From: JAWKRB01 sp041389885
GTDB lineage: Bacteria > Myxococcota_A > Polyangia > Polyangiales > Ga0077539
Assembly (NCBI GenBank): GCA_041389885.1
Contig: JAWKRB010000007.1
Location: forward strand, 124,001-188,000
Reading direction: 5' to 3'
Length of the DNA: 64,000 bases
Shown here one piece after another: positions 38,325-49,148 of this stretch (positions are counted from its first letter, which is position 1; each line of letters opens with the position of its first letter). A program made the position numbers and the translations under genes. Under the pieces are notes generated by a model. It was not told the DNA's origin and did no database searches. It was given only the letters and a program-made list of their open reading frames with translations.

Positions 38325-38481
38325 ACCGCGTCCAGTTCGAGAACTGTAGTTTTCTCAACGAGACGCGAGCCAGGCAAGGAAGGGCGACGACGATGGGCTG
38401 ACTGCCCTTCAAGGAGCCCTGACGCCGCATGGCGATGCGGATCGGCGGAGAAAACTGCGGCTCTCGAACTGGACGCGGTTT
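38323..38481. mobile_element. MITE-like element with 34-bp terminal inverted repeats
   Basis: The left arm (38323-38356, beginning AAACCGCGTCCAGTTCGAGA) and the right arm (38448-38481, complement beginning the same 20 bases) agree at 31 of 34 positions. The 91-bp centre has no gene. Size, long TIRs and lack of coding capacity fit a non-autonomous miniature element. I find no clear target duplication, and the adjoining IS may have disturbed it. The element begins with the last two bases of the lipoxygenase stop codon. As RNA it would fold into a long hairpin that might also end or stabilise the transcript. Confidence 0.75.
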
Positions 38482-38483
38482 GG

Positions 38484-39992
38484 TACTACAGCGACAGTTA
38501 TTCTAGGGCGGCTTCTGCACGGGGCCCCGTGGCCGCAACGATCGCTTGAGCTTGCGGTAGCGGTGGTTCCTTGCCCGCTCACGGTGTTCGCGGCGCCATT
38601 GAAACCACGCCCACCGCTTATCAACCGCTACGTCGCGGGCGAGGACAAGGAGGAGCAGGCGGCGGACCTCGGAGATCGTCCACGGTGCGCGAGGTGCGGC
38701 CCCCCCTTTTTCGCCGGACCCTTGTCGGGCGTCGGCGTGGTGCGGGCCTCATCTTGGGCGAGCCGTCCGTACCGAGGCCACCCAGGCCGCGGCCATCATG
38801 CACAGCGTGATGTAGCGGTACCAGCCCACCCAGCCGCGCACCTCGTACTGGTCCAGCCCCACGTCGTCCTTGGCTTCACCGAAGCACTGCTCGATCGCAG
38901 GCGACTCGAGGCGACGCGGGGCCAGCTGCGCCAGCGGCGTCTCTGCCGGCCCGTCCGAGAGGTAGTATGCGCGCTCGAACGGTTCGTGGATCGAACGACG
39001 GACCAGCAGCCATCGATCCTGTCGGGCAGTGACCCGACCTTGTCCACGACACGACGGGCAGCCCAGTCGTACTCGATCGCCCTTCGCCCTCGCGGACGCG
39101 GCCAGCCGGGTCCACATTCCGCGGGCCAGGAGTCCACCAGCCGGTCCACCGGACCGTGGGCGTCTCGACCTTCGGGCGCCTCCGTGGCCGGGTCCCTGGC
39201 CCCCTGGCGAGCCAGGCGGCTTTCGCACCACGGGGGCTGTGGACCAGACGCGCGTATCGCACTTGACTGCCAGGACAAAATGATAGGGACGACGTGCGAT
39301 CCACGCACGAAGACTTGAATCATTGCCGTAGACCTCGTCTCCGGTGACCCACGCCACCGGCAGACCCAGGCGCGTCGCGCAGCCAGCAGCCGCCGCCCGA
39401 TCGTAGGCTTGGTGCGGAATGTCATCGAGGGCGGCACGTGGGCGCGATCACAGCGCTCCCGGTCGTACGTCCACGCCTGCGGAAGGTAGAGGCCGCGGTC
39501 GATCAGGACATGCCCGTGGCGGCTGACGTAGCTCAGGAAGACGCCGACCTGGCAGTTCTCCGTCTTGCCCGCGGTGCCGGTGTACTGCCGCGCGACCCCG
39601 ACCGAGTGGGTGCCCCGCTTGAGGAACCCCGTCTCGTCCAGGATCGCGATCCCCTCGGGGTCGCCGAACTCCTCGATGGAGAACTGCAGCAGACGATCGC
39701 GGCCGCCGTGGCGCTCCAACGGCCTCGGTCAACAACCGCTGCGTGGCGCGGGGTTGATCCTCCCCCAGGGCCTCGGCGAAGCTGCCAGCCGTTGCGTCGC
39801 TCGACGCCCCCAGTAGCCCACGCAGGTACGCTTCGAGCGCGCCCGTTGCTCCGAGCGCGCGAACAGGTCCGCGAAACGGTCGTGAAACTGCTCGAAGTCG
39901 GTCGCCCACTCCTGAAGCTCGGGCAACCGTGGAGTGCTCGTCGTCATGAGCTTGATATGGGTCGCTGGCTTCCTGGCGCAGCCGCTGTAGTA
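38484..39992 (-). mobile_element. IS701-family insertion sequence
   Basis: Terminal inverted repeats TACTACAGCGACAG (38484-38497) and, inverted, TACTACAGCGGCTG (39979-39992) match at 12 of 14 positions. Directly outside both ends is TTGG (38480-38483 and 39993-39996), a 4-bp target duplication as expected for IS701. The length is 1509 bp and holds one frame-broken transposase gene on the minus strand. The insertion point lies 1-2 bp from the end of the MITE-like element. Confidence 0.88.
38503..39947 (-). pseudogene. IS701-family transposase, frame-broken
   Basis: The start at 39947 (MTTSTPRLPELQEWATDFEQ) leads, with frame changes, into the DDE core IAILDETGFLKRGTHSVGVA with RQYTG, GKTENCQVGVFLSYVSRHGH and WVTGDEVYGNDSSLRAWI. 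The end follows as ECFGEAKDDVGLDQYEVRGW-type sequence and WAWFQWRREHRERARNHRYR, to the stop at 38503. The last segment lies in a frame not continuous with the main one (shift near 38750-38690). Further shifts lie near 39720 and 39380-39340 and in the central part. The catalytic Asp of DETG and GDEVYG and the Glu of the ECF/QCF.EAK helix are present, so the decay is recent. Confidence 0.85.
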
Positions 39993-39996
39993 TTGG

Positions 39997-40396
39997 AGCG
40001 CCGACCGAAAAGTCGGACCGAGCTGCGCAACGGGACGCAAGCATCGCCAGGCGCGGGCGAAGACTGGCTCCATGCCCGTTGAGCCATCGCAACGCGGCGA
40101 GGCGACGCGATCGGAAGCGGGCGGCGACGAGACTCTCCGGTCGGCGCTCTGGTCCACGGCGGCAGCAGCGACCCGCGGGCTTCGTCCTCAACCGTGGCGT
40201 GCACCCCGTTCCGTCCGAACCCATCGCCGCGGCGCAGCCTCGTCGCGAGGAGTGGGCGATGCTTGTTCTCTGGAGCACCGAACGAGGCTTGGCGCCCCCT
40301 CGCCAGCACGCCCCGCTCTCTCAAGAGTTCGAGCGCGCAGACCGAGCACCTTCTCGTATGGCGCGATTCGGAGGTTAGATGCTCCGCGGAGTAGCT
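39997..40396. other. Gap without recognisable gene
   Basis: Four hundred bases between the IS and the first broken lipoxygenase. Open frames exist on both strands but none has a recognisable motif or the G/C third-position pattern of neighbouring genes. A small hairpin CCGAC-N6-GTCGG lies at 40001-40016 just outside the IS. The promoter for the downstream lipoxygenase-kinase operon should be here; I see no convincing -35/-10 or -24/-12 pair. Confidence 0.4.
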
Positions 40397-42121
40397 ATGA
40401 ACGACCCGCTTTGTCTCGCAGGCGATGACCCCGACCCGCGGGCGCCGCGCGGCGATCGCTGCGGGCAGATGGAGGCGTACCAGTACACTTGGCACCGCCC
40501 CGAAGGTCTCGCGACCCTCTATGAGCTGCCTCGCGACGAGGGATACTCCGGATCACTCGTCGCGGTTACAGCGCCGCAGGGGGCGTCACGCGGGCCAACC
40601 ACGCTCGGGCCGTGGCGGGCTTCGCGGCGGAGTCCGTGGTCGAGAGCTGGCGCGCCGAGCCGGTCGAGAGCGGTCCGTTCGGGCACGTTCGCCGCGTCGT
40701 CGACTCTGCGCGAGCGCCGCTCGTCGACCGCGACGCGCGACGGGGCACCGACACGTGCCTCGCCTACTTTGACGGCGCGCTCCTGGTCCCGTGAAGCGCT
40801 ACGTCGACGAGCCCGCGCGGCGCGACGAGCTCTTCGCGTGGCACCGCGTCGGCGGCGCCAACCCCTACGTCATTCGGACGCGCCAGGGAGGTCCCCGAGG
40901 TCTTTCCTGTGACTTCCGCGCACGTCGCGCGGGCGCTCGGCGGAGCGACTCCTCGCTCGACGCCGCGCGCGCCGAGGGGCGACTCTGGCCGTGCGACTGG
41001 AGCAAAGCCTCGCCGGCGTCGGCGCCGGGAGCGCCGGGGCGAGCAGAAGTACCACGCCGTGGGCGCTCGTCGAAGGTCACGATGAGGTGCTCCGCCCGGT
41101 GGCGATTCAGCTCGACCCGCAGCCTGACCCTCGGCGCCCGATCTACACGCCTGCCGATGGCGCGTGGTGGGAGTTCGCGACGCTCGCCGCGCAGTGCGCC
41201 GACCTGAACCTCCAGGCCCTCGAGGTGCACCTCGGGAGGGCTCATCTCCTTCAAGAGGCTTTGCTCCTGGCGACCGCGCGGTGCCTGCCCGAGCGACACC
41301 CGCTCAGGGCGCTGCTGCGTCCGAGCATGCAGTTCACCTTCGCGATCAACCGCTCGGTGCGCGACGACCTGATGGTGCCCGGCACGGACCTCGAATCGAT
41401 CCTCGCGCCGACGCTGGGACAGCCTGGAGCTCGTGCGCGCCGCGGTGTCGGGGTTCGACCTCGCCGCGTCGGTCCCGCCCGCGAGCGTCGCCGCTCGGGA
41501 CCTCGGGGACCTCGCGCGGTGCCCGTGGCGCGACGGGACGCGATGGACCTCTGGCGCGCGACCCGAGACTTCGTCGCCGCGTGGCTCGCGCTCTACTACG
41601 CCGATGACGCCGCGGTCGCCGCCGACGCGGAGGTGACCGCGTGGGCCGCCGAGATGGCCTCACCCTGGGGTGGACGCCTGCGCGTCGTGGTGCCGCGCAC
41701 GCGCCGACGAATTACCGACCCGCGCTCGCCATCGTCTACCTGGCAGGCCCCCGGGCACAACGTCGCCAACTACGCGCGGAGTACGACGCCTACGCGTGCG
41801 CTGCGATCACCCCCGCCGCCCTCTTCGCGCCGATGCCCGACGTAACGGCGGCGACATCACCGCGAAGCTCGCGGGCGCGGATGCCCGAGTCCTCGCGCGG
41901 GCGCAGCACGGGTTCTTCTTCAAGCAGTCGGTGCTGCACGAGAACTCATTCGGAGAGTACCTGCTGGAGCCACTGCGGGACCCGCGGCTCGTGCCCGTCG
42001 TGGCCGACTTTCGCCGGAGCCCGACGCGCTCGACGAGTCCTTCGACGCGCGCGACTCGGGTCGGCTCTTCGCAGCACTGGCTCCGGGACCGCGCGCCCTT
42101 CGCCGGAGCATCCACACGTGA
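40397..42121 (+). pseudogene. Lipoxygenase paralogue A, frame-broken
   Basis: Starts at ATG 40397 with GGAG upstream. Frames switch several times, but the lipoxygenase order is kept: YTWHRPEGLATLYELPRDEG, ELFAWHRVGGANPYVIR, VLRPVAIQLDPQPDPRRPIY, the metal region NLQALEVHLGRAHLLQEALL, FTFAINRSVRDDLMVPG, HNVANYA and a C-terminus in SIHT. Compared with the intact copy, the first iron-ligand His (H268) is Gln and the terminal Ile is Thr, while the second His and the H..xN pair remain. It therefore looks like a divergent, perhaps non-catalytic paralogue that later lost its frame, or was misread. Its TGA overlaps the possible GTG of paralogue B (GTGA). Confidence 0.78.
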
Positions 42122-43779
42122 ATCGCAGAGCGCCGACCTTTGCCGCAGCACGACCCCGACCTGCGCGCGCCGCCGCCTCGCCTGCGCGCGCGGAGCCTAC
42201 GAGTAATACCTCCTACCAGTCGCCGTGCTTCGTGAAGGAGCTGCCTCGCGAGGAGGAGTTCAGGCGAAGTACACTTCCGCAGCGCGCTCGGCGGGGCGCG
42301 TCGGGCAGAACCGCGCGGCCTACGCGGTGAAGGTTCGGGCCGCGGAGCCGGACCTCACACGCGCGGCCTCCTTCGCCGACTTCGACGTGATGTACCAGAG
42401 CGTCGAAGCCCCTGCGGCGCAAGGACTCTGGCGCGACGACGACGCCTTCGCGTGGCAGCGGGTGGCCGGGGCGGTGCCGACGGCGATCCGCGGCGTCGAT
42501 CGCCTTCCCCGACCACTTCTTCCGGTGACGGAGGCGCACTGCGCGGGCGCTCGGCGGCGACGACTTCGCCCGTGCCGCTGCGCGCGCCGAAGGCCGTCTC
42601 TATCTCTGCGACTACGCGCTCTTCGACGGCGTTCCGTGCGGGCGATACCCGCCGAGGGCGCGAGAGGGGCTCCAGAAGCACCTCCCGGGCCCCGCTCGCG
42701 CTCTTTTCGCGCGACGCGCGGGCGCAATCTGCGCCCGGTCGCCATCCAGTGCGAGCAGCGCCCGAGCTGGAGCAACCCGATCTACACCCCCGGAGACGGC
42801 GCGGTGGACATCGCGCGGCTCGCGGTACAGCCTGCCGACTCGAACCTCGGGAGCTGAGGGCATCGTGGTGCACTTCGGGCACACGCACCGTGCCGCAGGC
42901 GATCATCTCGTATGCGCGGCGCTGCCTCTCTGAGAACCATCCGGTGCTGCGGCTCTCCGCCCTGCACTTCGAGTACACCTCGCGGCGAACCAGTATCGGC
43001 GCAAGTCCGTCGTGCCCGACGGCGTTCAGGACCGGATCCTCTGCCCGACGCTCCCGGCGACCCACGAGATCCTCCGCTGGTGGTGCGCTCGGTGCACTAC
43101 GACGACCTCGACCCGACGCTCGACGCTCGACGTCGCGGCGTCGAGACGTCGGTGACGGCTGCCTGCTCCAACGATTCGTGACGACGGCGAGGCCGTGGCT
43201 CTCAATGCGGGCGCGTGGGTCGACGACTACCTCGCGCTCTACTACCCGACGGACGCCGAGGCGGCGTCGGACGTCGAGCTCCGCGCGATGCTCGACGAGG
43301 TGCGTTCGCCAGACGGCGATGCTTGCCGCGCCTCGTTGAAGGCGCCTTCGACATCGACCCGCGCGGGCGTCGCGGATCTGGTCGCGCGAGCATCTTCGCG
43401 TGTCGGCCTACCACGCCGCGATCAAATTGCCAACCGGTGGCTGCGGATGGGTCACGCGCCCAACGCGCCGAGCATCCTCGTCGCGCTCGCCGCCCAGCCC
43501 CGCGGCCCCCGCCGACGAGGCCGCGTTGCCTGCGATGCTCCTGCCGATGGGCGCCGCGGGAGACCATCGCGCAGATCTACGGAGTCGCGGCCATCGCGGT
43601 CAACCGCCGGGTGAGTACCCAGATGGCTTCCGCGGACCCTCGCGCGGACCGCTCCGCGATGCCTTCGCGCGGAGCTCGCAGAGGTCGAGGGGACCATCAC
43701 CGCGCGGAACGGCGACGCGCTTCATGCCCTACACCTGCCTGTTGCCGAGCCTGATCACCGCGAGAGCGTGAACTCGTGA
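42118..43779 (+). pseudogene. Lipoxygenase paralogue B, frame-broken
   Basis: It may begin at GTG 42118 inside the stop of paralogue A. Reconstructed pieces are AGRVGQNRAAYAVKV, FAWQRVAGAVPTAIRGVDRL, LRPVAIQCEQRPSWSNPIYT with PGDGAVD, a metal region reading approximately IVVHFGHTH (the first ligand position appears to be non-His), ENHPVLRL, LALYYPTDAEAASDVELRAM, YHAAI(K/N), TIAQIYGVAAIAVNR and an end in ESVNS. At least seven frame changes are needed. The C-terminal residue would be Ser rather than Ile. It is followed 15 nt later by the start of the kinase-cyclase gene, so A, B and the kinase form one transcriptional direction. Confidence 0.72.
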
Positions 43780-43794
43780 GCGAGACCTGACCGG

Positions 43795-46700
43795 ATGTCC
43801 GACGCTGACGAGATCGAGTGGGGGAGACGCTGCATCATTCGCCGGATTCACTCGTGGTAGCGGCGTACGCGCCTGCGATGGCGCGCGGGTGAGCTCAAGG
43901 CCTCGGCGCTCGACGCGCAGCGCGCGGGACCGACTTCGCCGGGGCGTTTCGGGCGCGAGCGGTGATGACGCGCAAGGCGCAGGGGCCCTATGCGATCGAG
44001 CCCTCGGCAGCCCGAGCACGACGGCCGTCCCGCGATGCTCCTCGAAGATTTCGGCGGCGCGCCGCTGCCGATCGCGCGCGGCGCGCTCACCCTCGACGAT
44101 CGGATCCGCGTCGCCCTGGAGCTGGGCCGCGCCGTCGCGGCGCTGCACGAGGGGGATCATCCATAAGGACATCAACCCCTCGAACGTCCTCTGGAACCCC
44201 GCGACGGGCTCACTGAAGCTCATCGACTTCGGCCTGTCGACGGACCTGGCGCAGGCTGGCGCGTCGCGTCGAGGGCACGCTGCGATACCCGCGCCGGAGC
44301 AGACCGGACGCATGCGCGCTGGAGTCGACGCGCGCAGGCCTACGCGCTCGGCGCGACGCTCTACGAGCTCTTCTCGGGCCGCACGCCCTTCGAGTCCGAT
44401 GAGCCCTCGAGCTCGTGCACGCGCACCTCGCGCTCGTCCCTGCTCCGCTCAGCGAGGTCGCGCCGGACTCTCCTCGAGTGCGTGGGTCGCGTCGTCGCGC
44501 GGCTCTTGAAGAAGGCCCCCAGAGCGGCGATACCAGACCGCCGCGGGCCTGCTGCACGACCCGAGCGCTGCGCCGCGGGCGAGGTCGTTCGCCTTACCGC
44601 GCCGACCGCGGCGGTGCTATCGCCGCGCCGCAACGGCTCTGGCTACCGCGCCGACGAGCTGCGCGCGCTCTCTGAATCCTTCGCGCGGGCGGCGGCGGGC
44701 CCCCTGGAGGTCGCCTTCGTCTCGGGGGCGCCCGGCATCGGAAAGACCGCCCTCGTGCGCGAGCTTGAGCGCGCTGCGTCAGACCGCGGCGGGCCCTCCT
44801 AGAAGGCAGCCCGGACCAGTTTCGGCTGGGGGTCCCCAGCGTGCCGCTGCGCGGCCTTCGGGCGGCGTCAGCGCGCCTGGCGAGTGCTCACGCTCTCGAC
44901 GACGACGCGGTCGCGGCGTGGCGGGAGAGGGTCACGGCGGCCCTCGGCGAAACGGGCGTGGTGCAGGAGATCGGGTTCGGAAATCGAGGCGCTCCTCGGA
45001 CCCCAGGTGGAGGCCCCTCAGCTCGCCGCGCCAGAGGCCGAGAATCGCTTTCACATGGTGTTCCGCGAGCTCGCGCACGCCCTCGCGCGGGCGGACCACC
45101 CCCTTGTTCTCTTCCTCGACGACTCCAGTGGGCCGACGCGCCGACGCTGCGCCTGGCTCTCGAGCGCCTCGCGACGGACGCCGAGGCGAGGCACATCTTG
45201 ATCGTCGGCGCCTACCGCGACGTCGAGGTCGACGCGGCGCACCCGCTCGCGCTGGCGAGCGTCGCTCGATACGGCGGTCGGGCGTGGTCCCGACGGTGCT
45301 GGAGCTCGGCCCGCTGGGCGCGACGGATGTCGACGCGCTGCTCGGCGACGCCCTCGGCGCGGCCGATCCCCCCCTCGCCGCGCTCGCCGAGGTGTGCCCG
45401 CGAAGACCGGCGGCAACCCCTTCTTCCTCGCGGGCTTCGTCGAGTCCTCGCCGAGCACGGGCATCTCGCGTGGACGGCGCTCGGCGACGTTGGAGCTGGG
45501 GACCGTCAGCGCGCCGTGGCCCTTCCAAACACCGAGAACGTCGTTGAGTTCCTCCTCGCGCGCGTCGCCGAGCTCCCGCCCGCCGCGCGGCTCGCGCTCC
45601 AGCGCGCGTCCTGCGTGGGCGACACCTTCGACCTGCGGCTCCTCGCCGAGCTCGGCGGGACCAGCGCAGGCGCCGTGCAAAGCGACCTCCGTCCCGCGGT
45701 GGAGGGCGGGCTCGTCTCGCCCCTCGGCGCGTCCTGGGCGCTCGGCGCCGACGAGGCGCCTGAGCTCCCTGAGGAGGCCTGGCGCTGCCGCTTCGTGCAC
45801 GACCGCGTTCAGCAGGCCGCCTATCGATCCATGAACCCCGCGGAGGTCCGCGAGACACACCTCCGCCTCGGTTGGATGATCGCGCGGCGCCGCGAGGGCG
45901 CGTGGCGCTTCGAAGTGGTCAAGCACCTCAACCTCGCCGCTGACCTCGTCGTGGACCCGACCGAGCGCGTGACCCTCGCGCGACTCAACCTCGACGGTCG
46001 CCAGGCCCTTCGCGCTGCGGCCTTCGGCCCGGCGGCCGAGTTCTTCGAGGCGGGTCTCGCCGCGTTGCACCCCGACGCTTGGGAGACCGACTACGAGCTC
46101 GCCCTGGGCCTCCACGTCGACGCTGCCGAGGCGGCGTACCGCCTACCGCCTTCGAACGCGTCACGGCGCTCCTCGACGTGGTGAAGTCCTGCGCGCGCAC
46201 GCTGCTTGATCGGGTCAAGGCACTTGAGGTTGACATGGAGGCGCGCATGGCACGCGACGACTTCCGTGGCGCCCTCGACGTCGCCCTCGACGCCCTCGAC
46301 CGCCTCGGCGTGAGCTTTCCGCGAGAACCCACGCCCGACGACGTCGGCGGCGCGATCCAACGTGCGGTCGAGGCCATCGACGGGGCCTCTCAAAGGACGC
46401 CATCGGCCTCGCCCCGGACGTCGATGACCCCCGCGGTCGCTGCGGCGCAGCGCATCATGCTGCGCTCAGGATCGATCTCGTACTACGTCGCCCCGCCGAT
46501 GCTCCCGCTCATCGCGTGCGAGCTCGTCGTGACCTCGGTGCGCTGGGGTCCGTCCGTCGCGACGCCCTTCGGGTTCGCGATCCTCGGCATCGTGCTCAAC
46601 GCCTCGGGGATGATGCAGCGCGCCTTCGCGTGCGGCGAGCTCGCGCTGCTCCTCCTCGACCGGTGGGAGGACCGTCGCCTGGAGGCCCGCACGCGGCTCG

Positions 46701-49140
46701 TGGTGAACAACCACTGCTGCACCTGGATCGCGCCCCTCGATGGGCGCCTCGACGCGCTCCGCGACGCGTACCGCATCGGCCGCGACACGGGTGACTTCGA
46801 GTACGCCGCCATCGCCGGCCAGTGCTACGCGACCAACGCCTTCGTCGCCGGGCGCGAGTCGGGCTGCCCTCATCGTCGAAGCAGAGGCGTACGCGGGCTT
46901 CATGGCAACCATGCGCAGCGCTCGATCTTGCGTCTGCACCTCCCGCTCCTGCAGCTCGCGCGGGCCTTCGTCGGTGGCCTCGCCGACCCCGCGAGGCTCG
47001 ACGACTCCGACCTCCAGATTTATCGGAGGCCGTGGCCTTCGCGCGCGCGAGCAACAGCGCGAGCCTCACGTTCGTGACGCTCAGCGACATGCTCGTCGCG
47101 CGCTACCATTTCGGCGACGCCGCGGAGGCGGGCCTCGCCGAAGAGGCGCGGCTTCGCACCAGCACGGCGCGGCGGCGACGTACCACCTCGCGACCTTTCA
47201 CACCCACGCGCCGCTGGCTGCCGCGAGGGTGGCCGAGGGCGCCACGGGGGAGGCCCGCGAGGTGCTCCTCGCGCGCATCGACGAGAGCCTCGGCCAGTCG
47301 AGCGTGGGCCGCTGCGGGACCGATGAACCACGCGCACCGGGTGCTCCTCGTCGAGGCCGAGCGAGCGCGCGTCGTCGGCGACTTCTCGGAGCTCGCCGCG
47401 GACCGCTACATCGCCGCGCTCGACGCGGCTCGCCGCACGCACTACGTCAACGACGAAGCCCTCGTGGCCGAGCCTGCCGCGCGCTTTCACCTCTCGCGCG
47501 GCGGAGCCCACGCGACGGTGGCGCGGGCCTTGAAGACGCGCTCTTCGCCTACCAGCGCTGGGGCGCGACGAAGAAGGTCGAGCCTATCTCGCAAGAGTTC
47601 GCGAGGCCTCGGCGCGTTGGGCGGGCGCGGGCGCGGGACAAGGGCGTCGCTCGGGACGACGCAGGTAGCAGGCTTCGACATCGACGCCGAGGCCGTGGTG
47701 CGCGTGGCGCGAGCCGACTTCCGCGGAGATCGAGCCGAGCCTTCCTCGCGACGCCGCACGATGCCAGTGCGGGCCGTCGGCGCTGGACGGCGTTGAAGCC
47801 CTCGACCGCGACGGACGATGGGAGGTCGCAGTCGAAGCGGGCGCGCGGAGGCCCTCGCGCTGCCCGGCGCTCCGCTGTCGGCGCTGGATCCGGGGCAGTA
47901 TCCTCGCGGTGCCGCGCTACGTCTTGCGACCTGGTGAAATGTGCTGCCGATGACGCCACGCGATTCCGGGACCTCGCCGCGGAGGACGAGTACGTGCGAG
48001 CGCGGGGGCGCCGCTCGGTGCTGTCGCCCGTTCGCCACCGAGGGGCGGCTGCGGCGGTTCTATACCTGATCATTCGGGCGCGCAGGGTGTTCACCGCAGA
48101 GCGCAACGAGCCTGGCGCAGGTGCTCATGGCGCAGGCCGCGTGGCGTTGCTGCACAACGCGCAGCTCTACGCGGCGCAGGTGCGCTTGACCCGCGCGCAG
48201 AGGCCGCTTCGTGCCGCATCAATTTCGCCGAGAGCCCGACCGCCGCGACATCGCCGAGGTCGTGCTCGTGGACGCATTTGAAGACGATGTCGGTGCTCTT
48301 CTCGATCTGCGGGCGTCTTCGTTCTGCTCGTCGACGCGACGCGCGGCGATGGTGCGGCTTCTCAACGAGTACTTCGCCGCGATGTAGCCGGCGATCACGG
48401 GCGGCGGCGGGTTCATCGACTCCTTCAACGGCGATGGGATCATGGCCCTCTTCGACGTGGCCCCCGAGCGCGCGGTTCGCGCGGGCGTCGCGATGCAGAC
48501 GGCCCTCGACGACTTCAACGCGGCTCGCGGGTTGCCCTTCGTACGCTGGCGTCGGCATCGACACGGGCCCCGTCGTGCTCGGCAACTGGCACGGCGGGCG
48601 CAGACCGACCCGGCGTGGTGGCGTCGTCGGCGACGCGGCCGTCGCGTCGCGCAACGAGGTCAACCAGCGCTACGCCGCGCGCCTCCTCGTGGGTGAAGCC
48701 ACGCGCGACGCGCTGCCTCCGGGGGCCTTCTCGCTCCGCCCGGTGGACCGGGTCGCCGTGAAGGGACGCACCCGCGCGCAGACGCTCTTCGAGGTGCTGG
48801 ACGGCGCCGCGAGATCCGCGCGGCTCCAGAGGCGACGCGAGGCCTCCTCGCCGCGATGAATCGCTATTACGCCAGGGAGTTCGTCGAGGCCGCCGAGGGC
48901 TTCGCCCGCTGCGCGGCGCTCGCGCCTGGCGACCCCGTGCCCGCGCTCTTCGCCGCCCGCTGCCGCAGATTGATCGAAGCTCCGGCCGCCGTCCGACTGG
49001 ACGGCATTGACCGCCTCACCCGACGCCCGGTCCCGGTGACCGCGCGGAGTACCCGACGCCCTGCGGCGACTTCGTCGTTGGTACGCGACGGCTGCACCTT
49101 GCCGATGTGGACGCTGTGTGGTTGGGCGCGGCGCGCGTGA
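43795..49140 (+). pseudogene. Giant Ser/Thr kinase-AAA ATPase-TPR-GAF-nucleotide cyclase fusion, frame-broken
   Basis: From ATG 43795 (MSDADEIEW) the reconstructed protein of about 1750 residues has these parts. A Hanks kinase spans 43.8-44.6 kb (IIHKDINPSNVLWNPATGSL, LIDFGLSTDLAQ, YPAPEQTGRM). An AAA/STAND ATPase spans 44.65-45.8 kb (FVSGAPGIGKTALVRELER; LVLFLDD; QWADAPTLRLALERL; IVGAYRDVEV). A long helical TPR-like region spans 45.9-47.8 kb. A GAF-like domain lies about 47.9-48.2 kb (AALHNAQLYAAQVRLTRAQ at its end). A class III cyclase spans 48.25-48.8 kb (FIDSFNGDGIMALFD; GIDTGPVVLGNWHGG; VVGDA; RPVDRVAVKGRT). Frame changes are numerous, so no full product is possible as written. The exact end is uncertain (49020-49140). 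It meets paralogue C tail to tail. Confidence 0.75.
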
Positions 49141-49148
49141 ACCCGACC

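Noticed and set aside
38563..39318. Plus-strand open frames across the IS
   Set aside because: They are antisense to the recognised IS701 transposase and have no motif of their own.
40000..40380. Minus-strand frames considered as a second transposase
   Set aside because: No conserved residues could be recognised in any frame.
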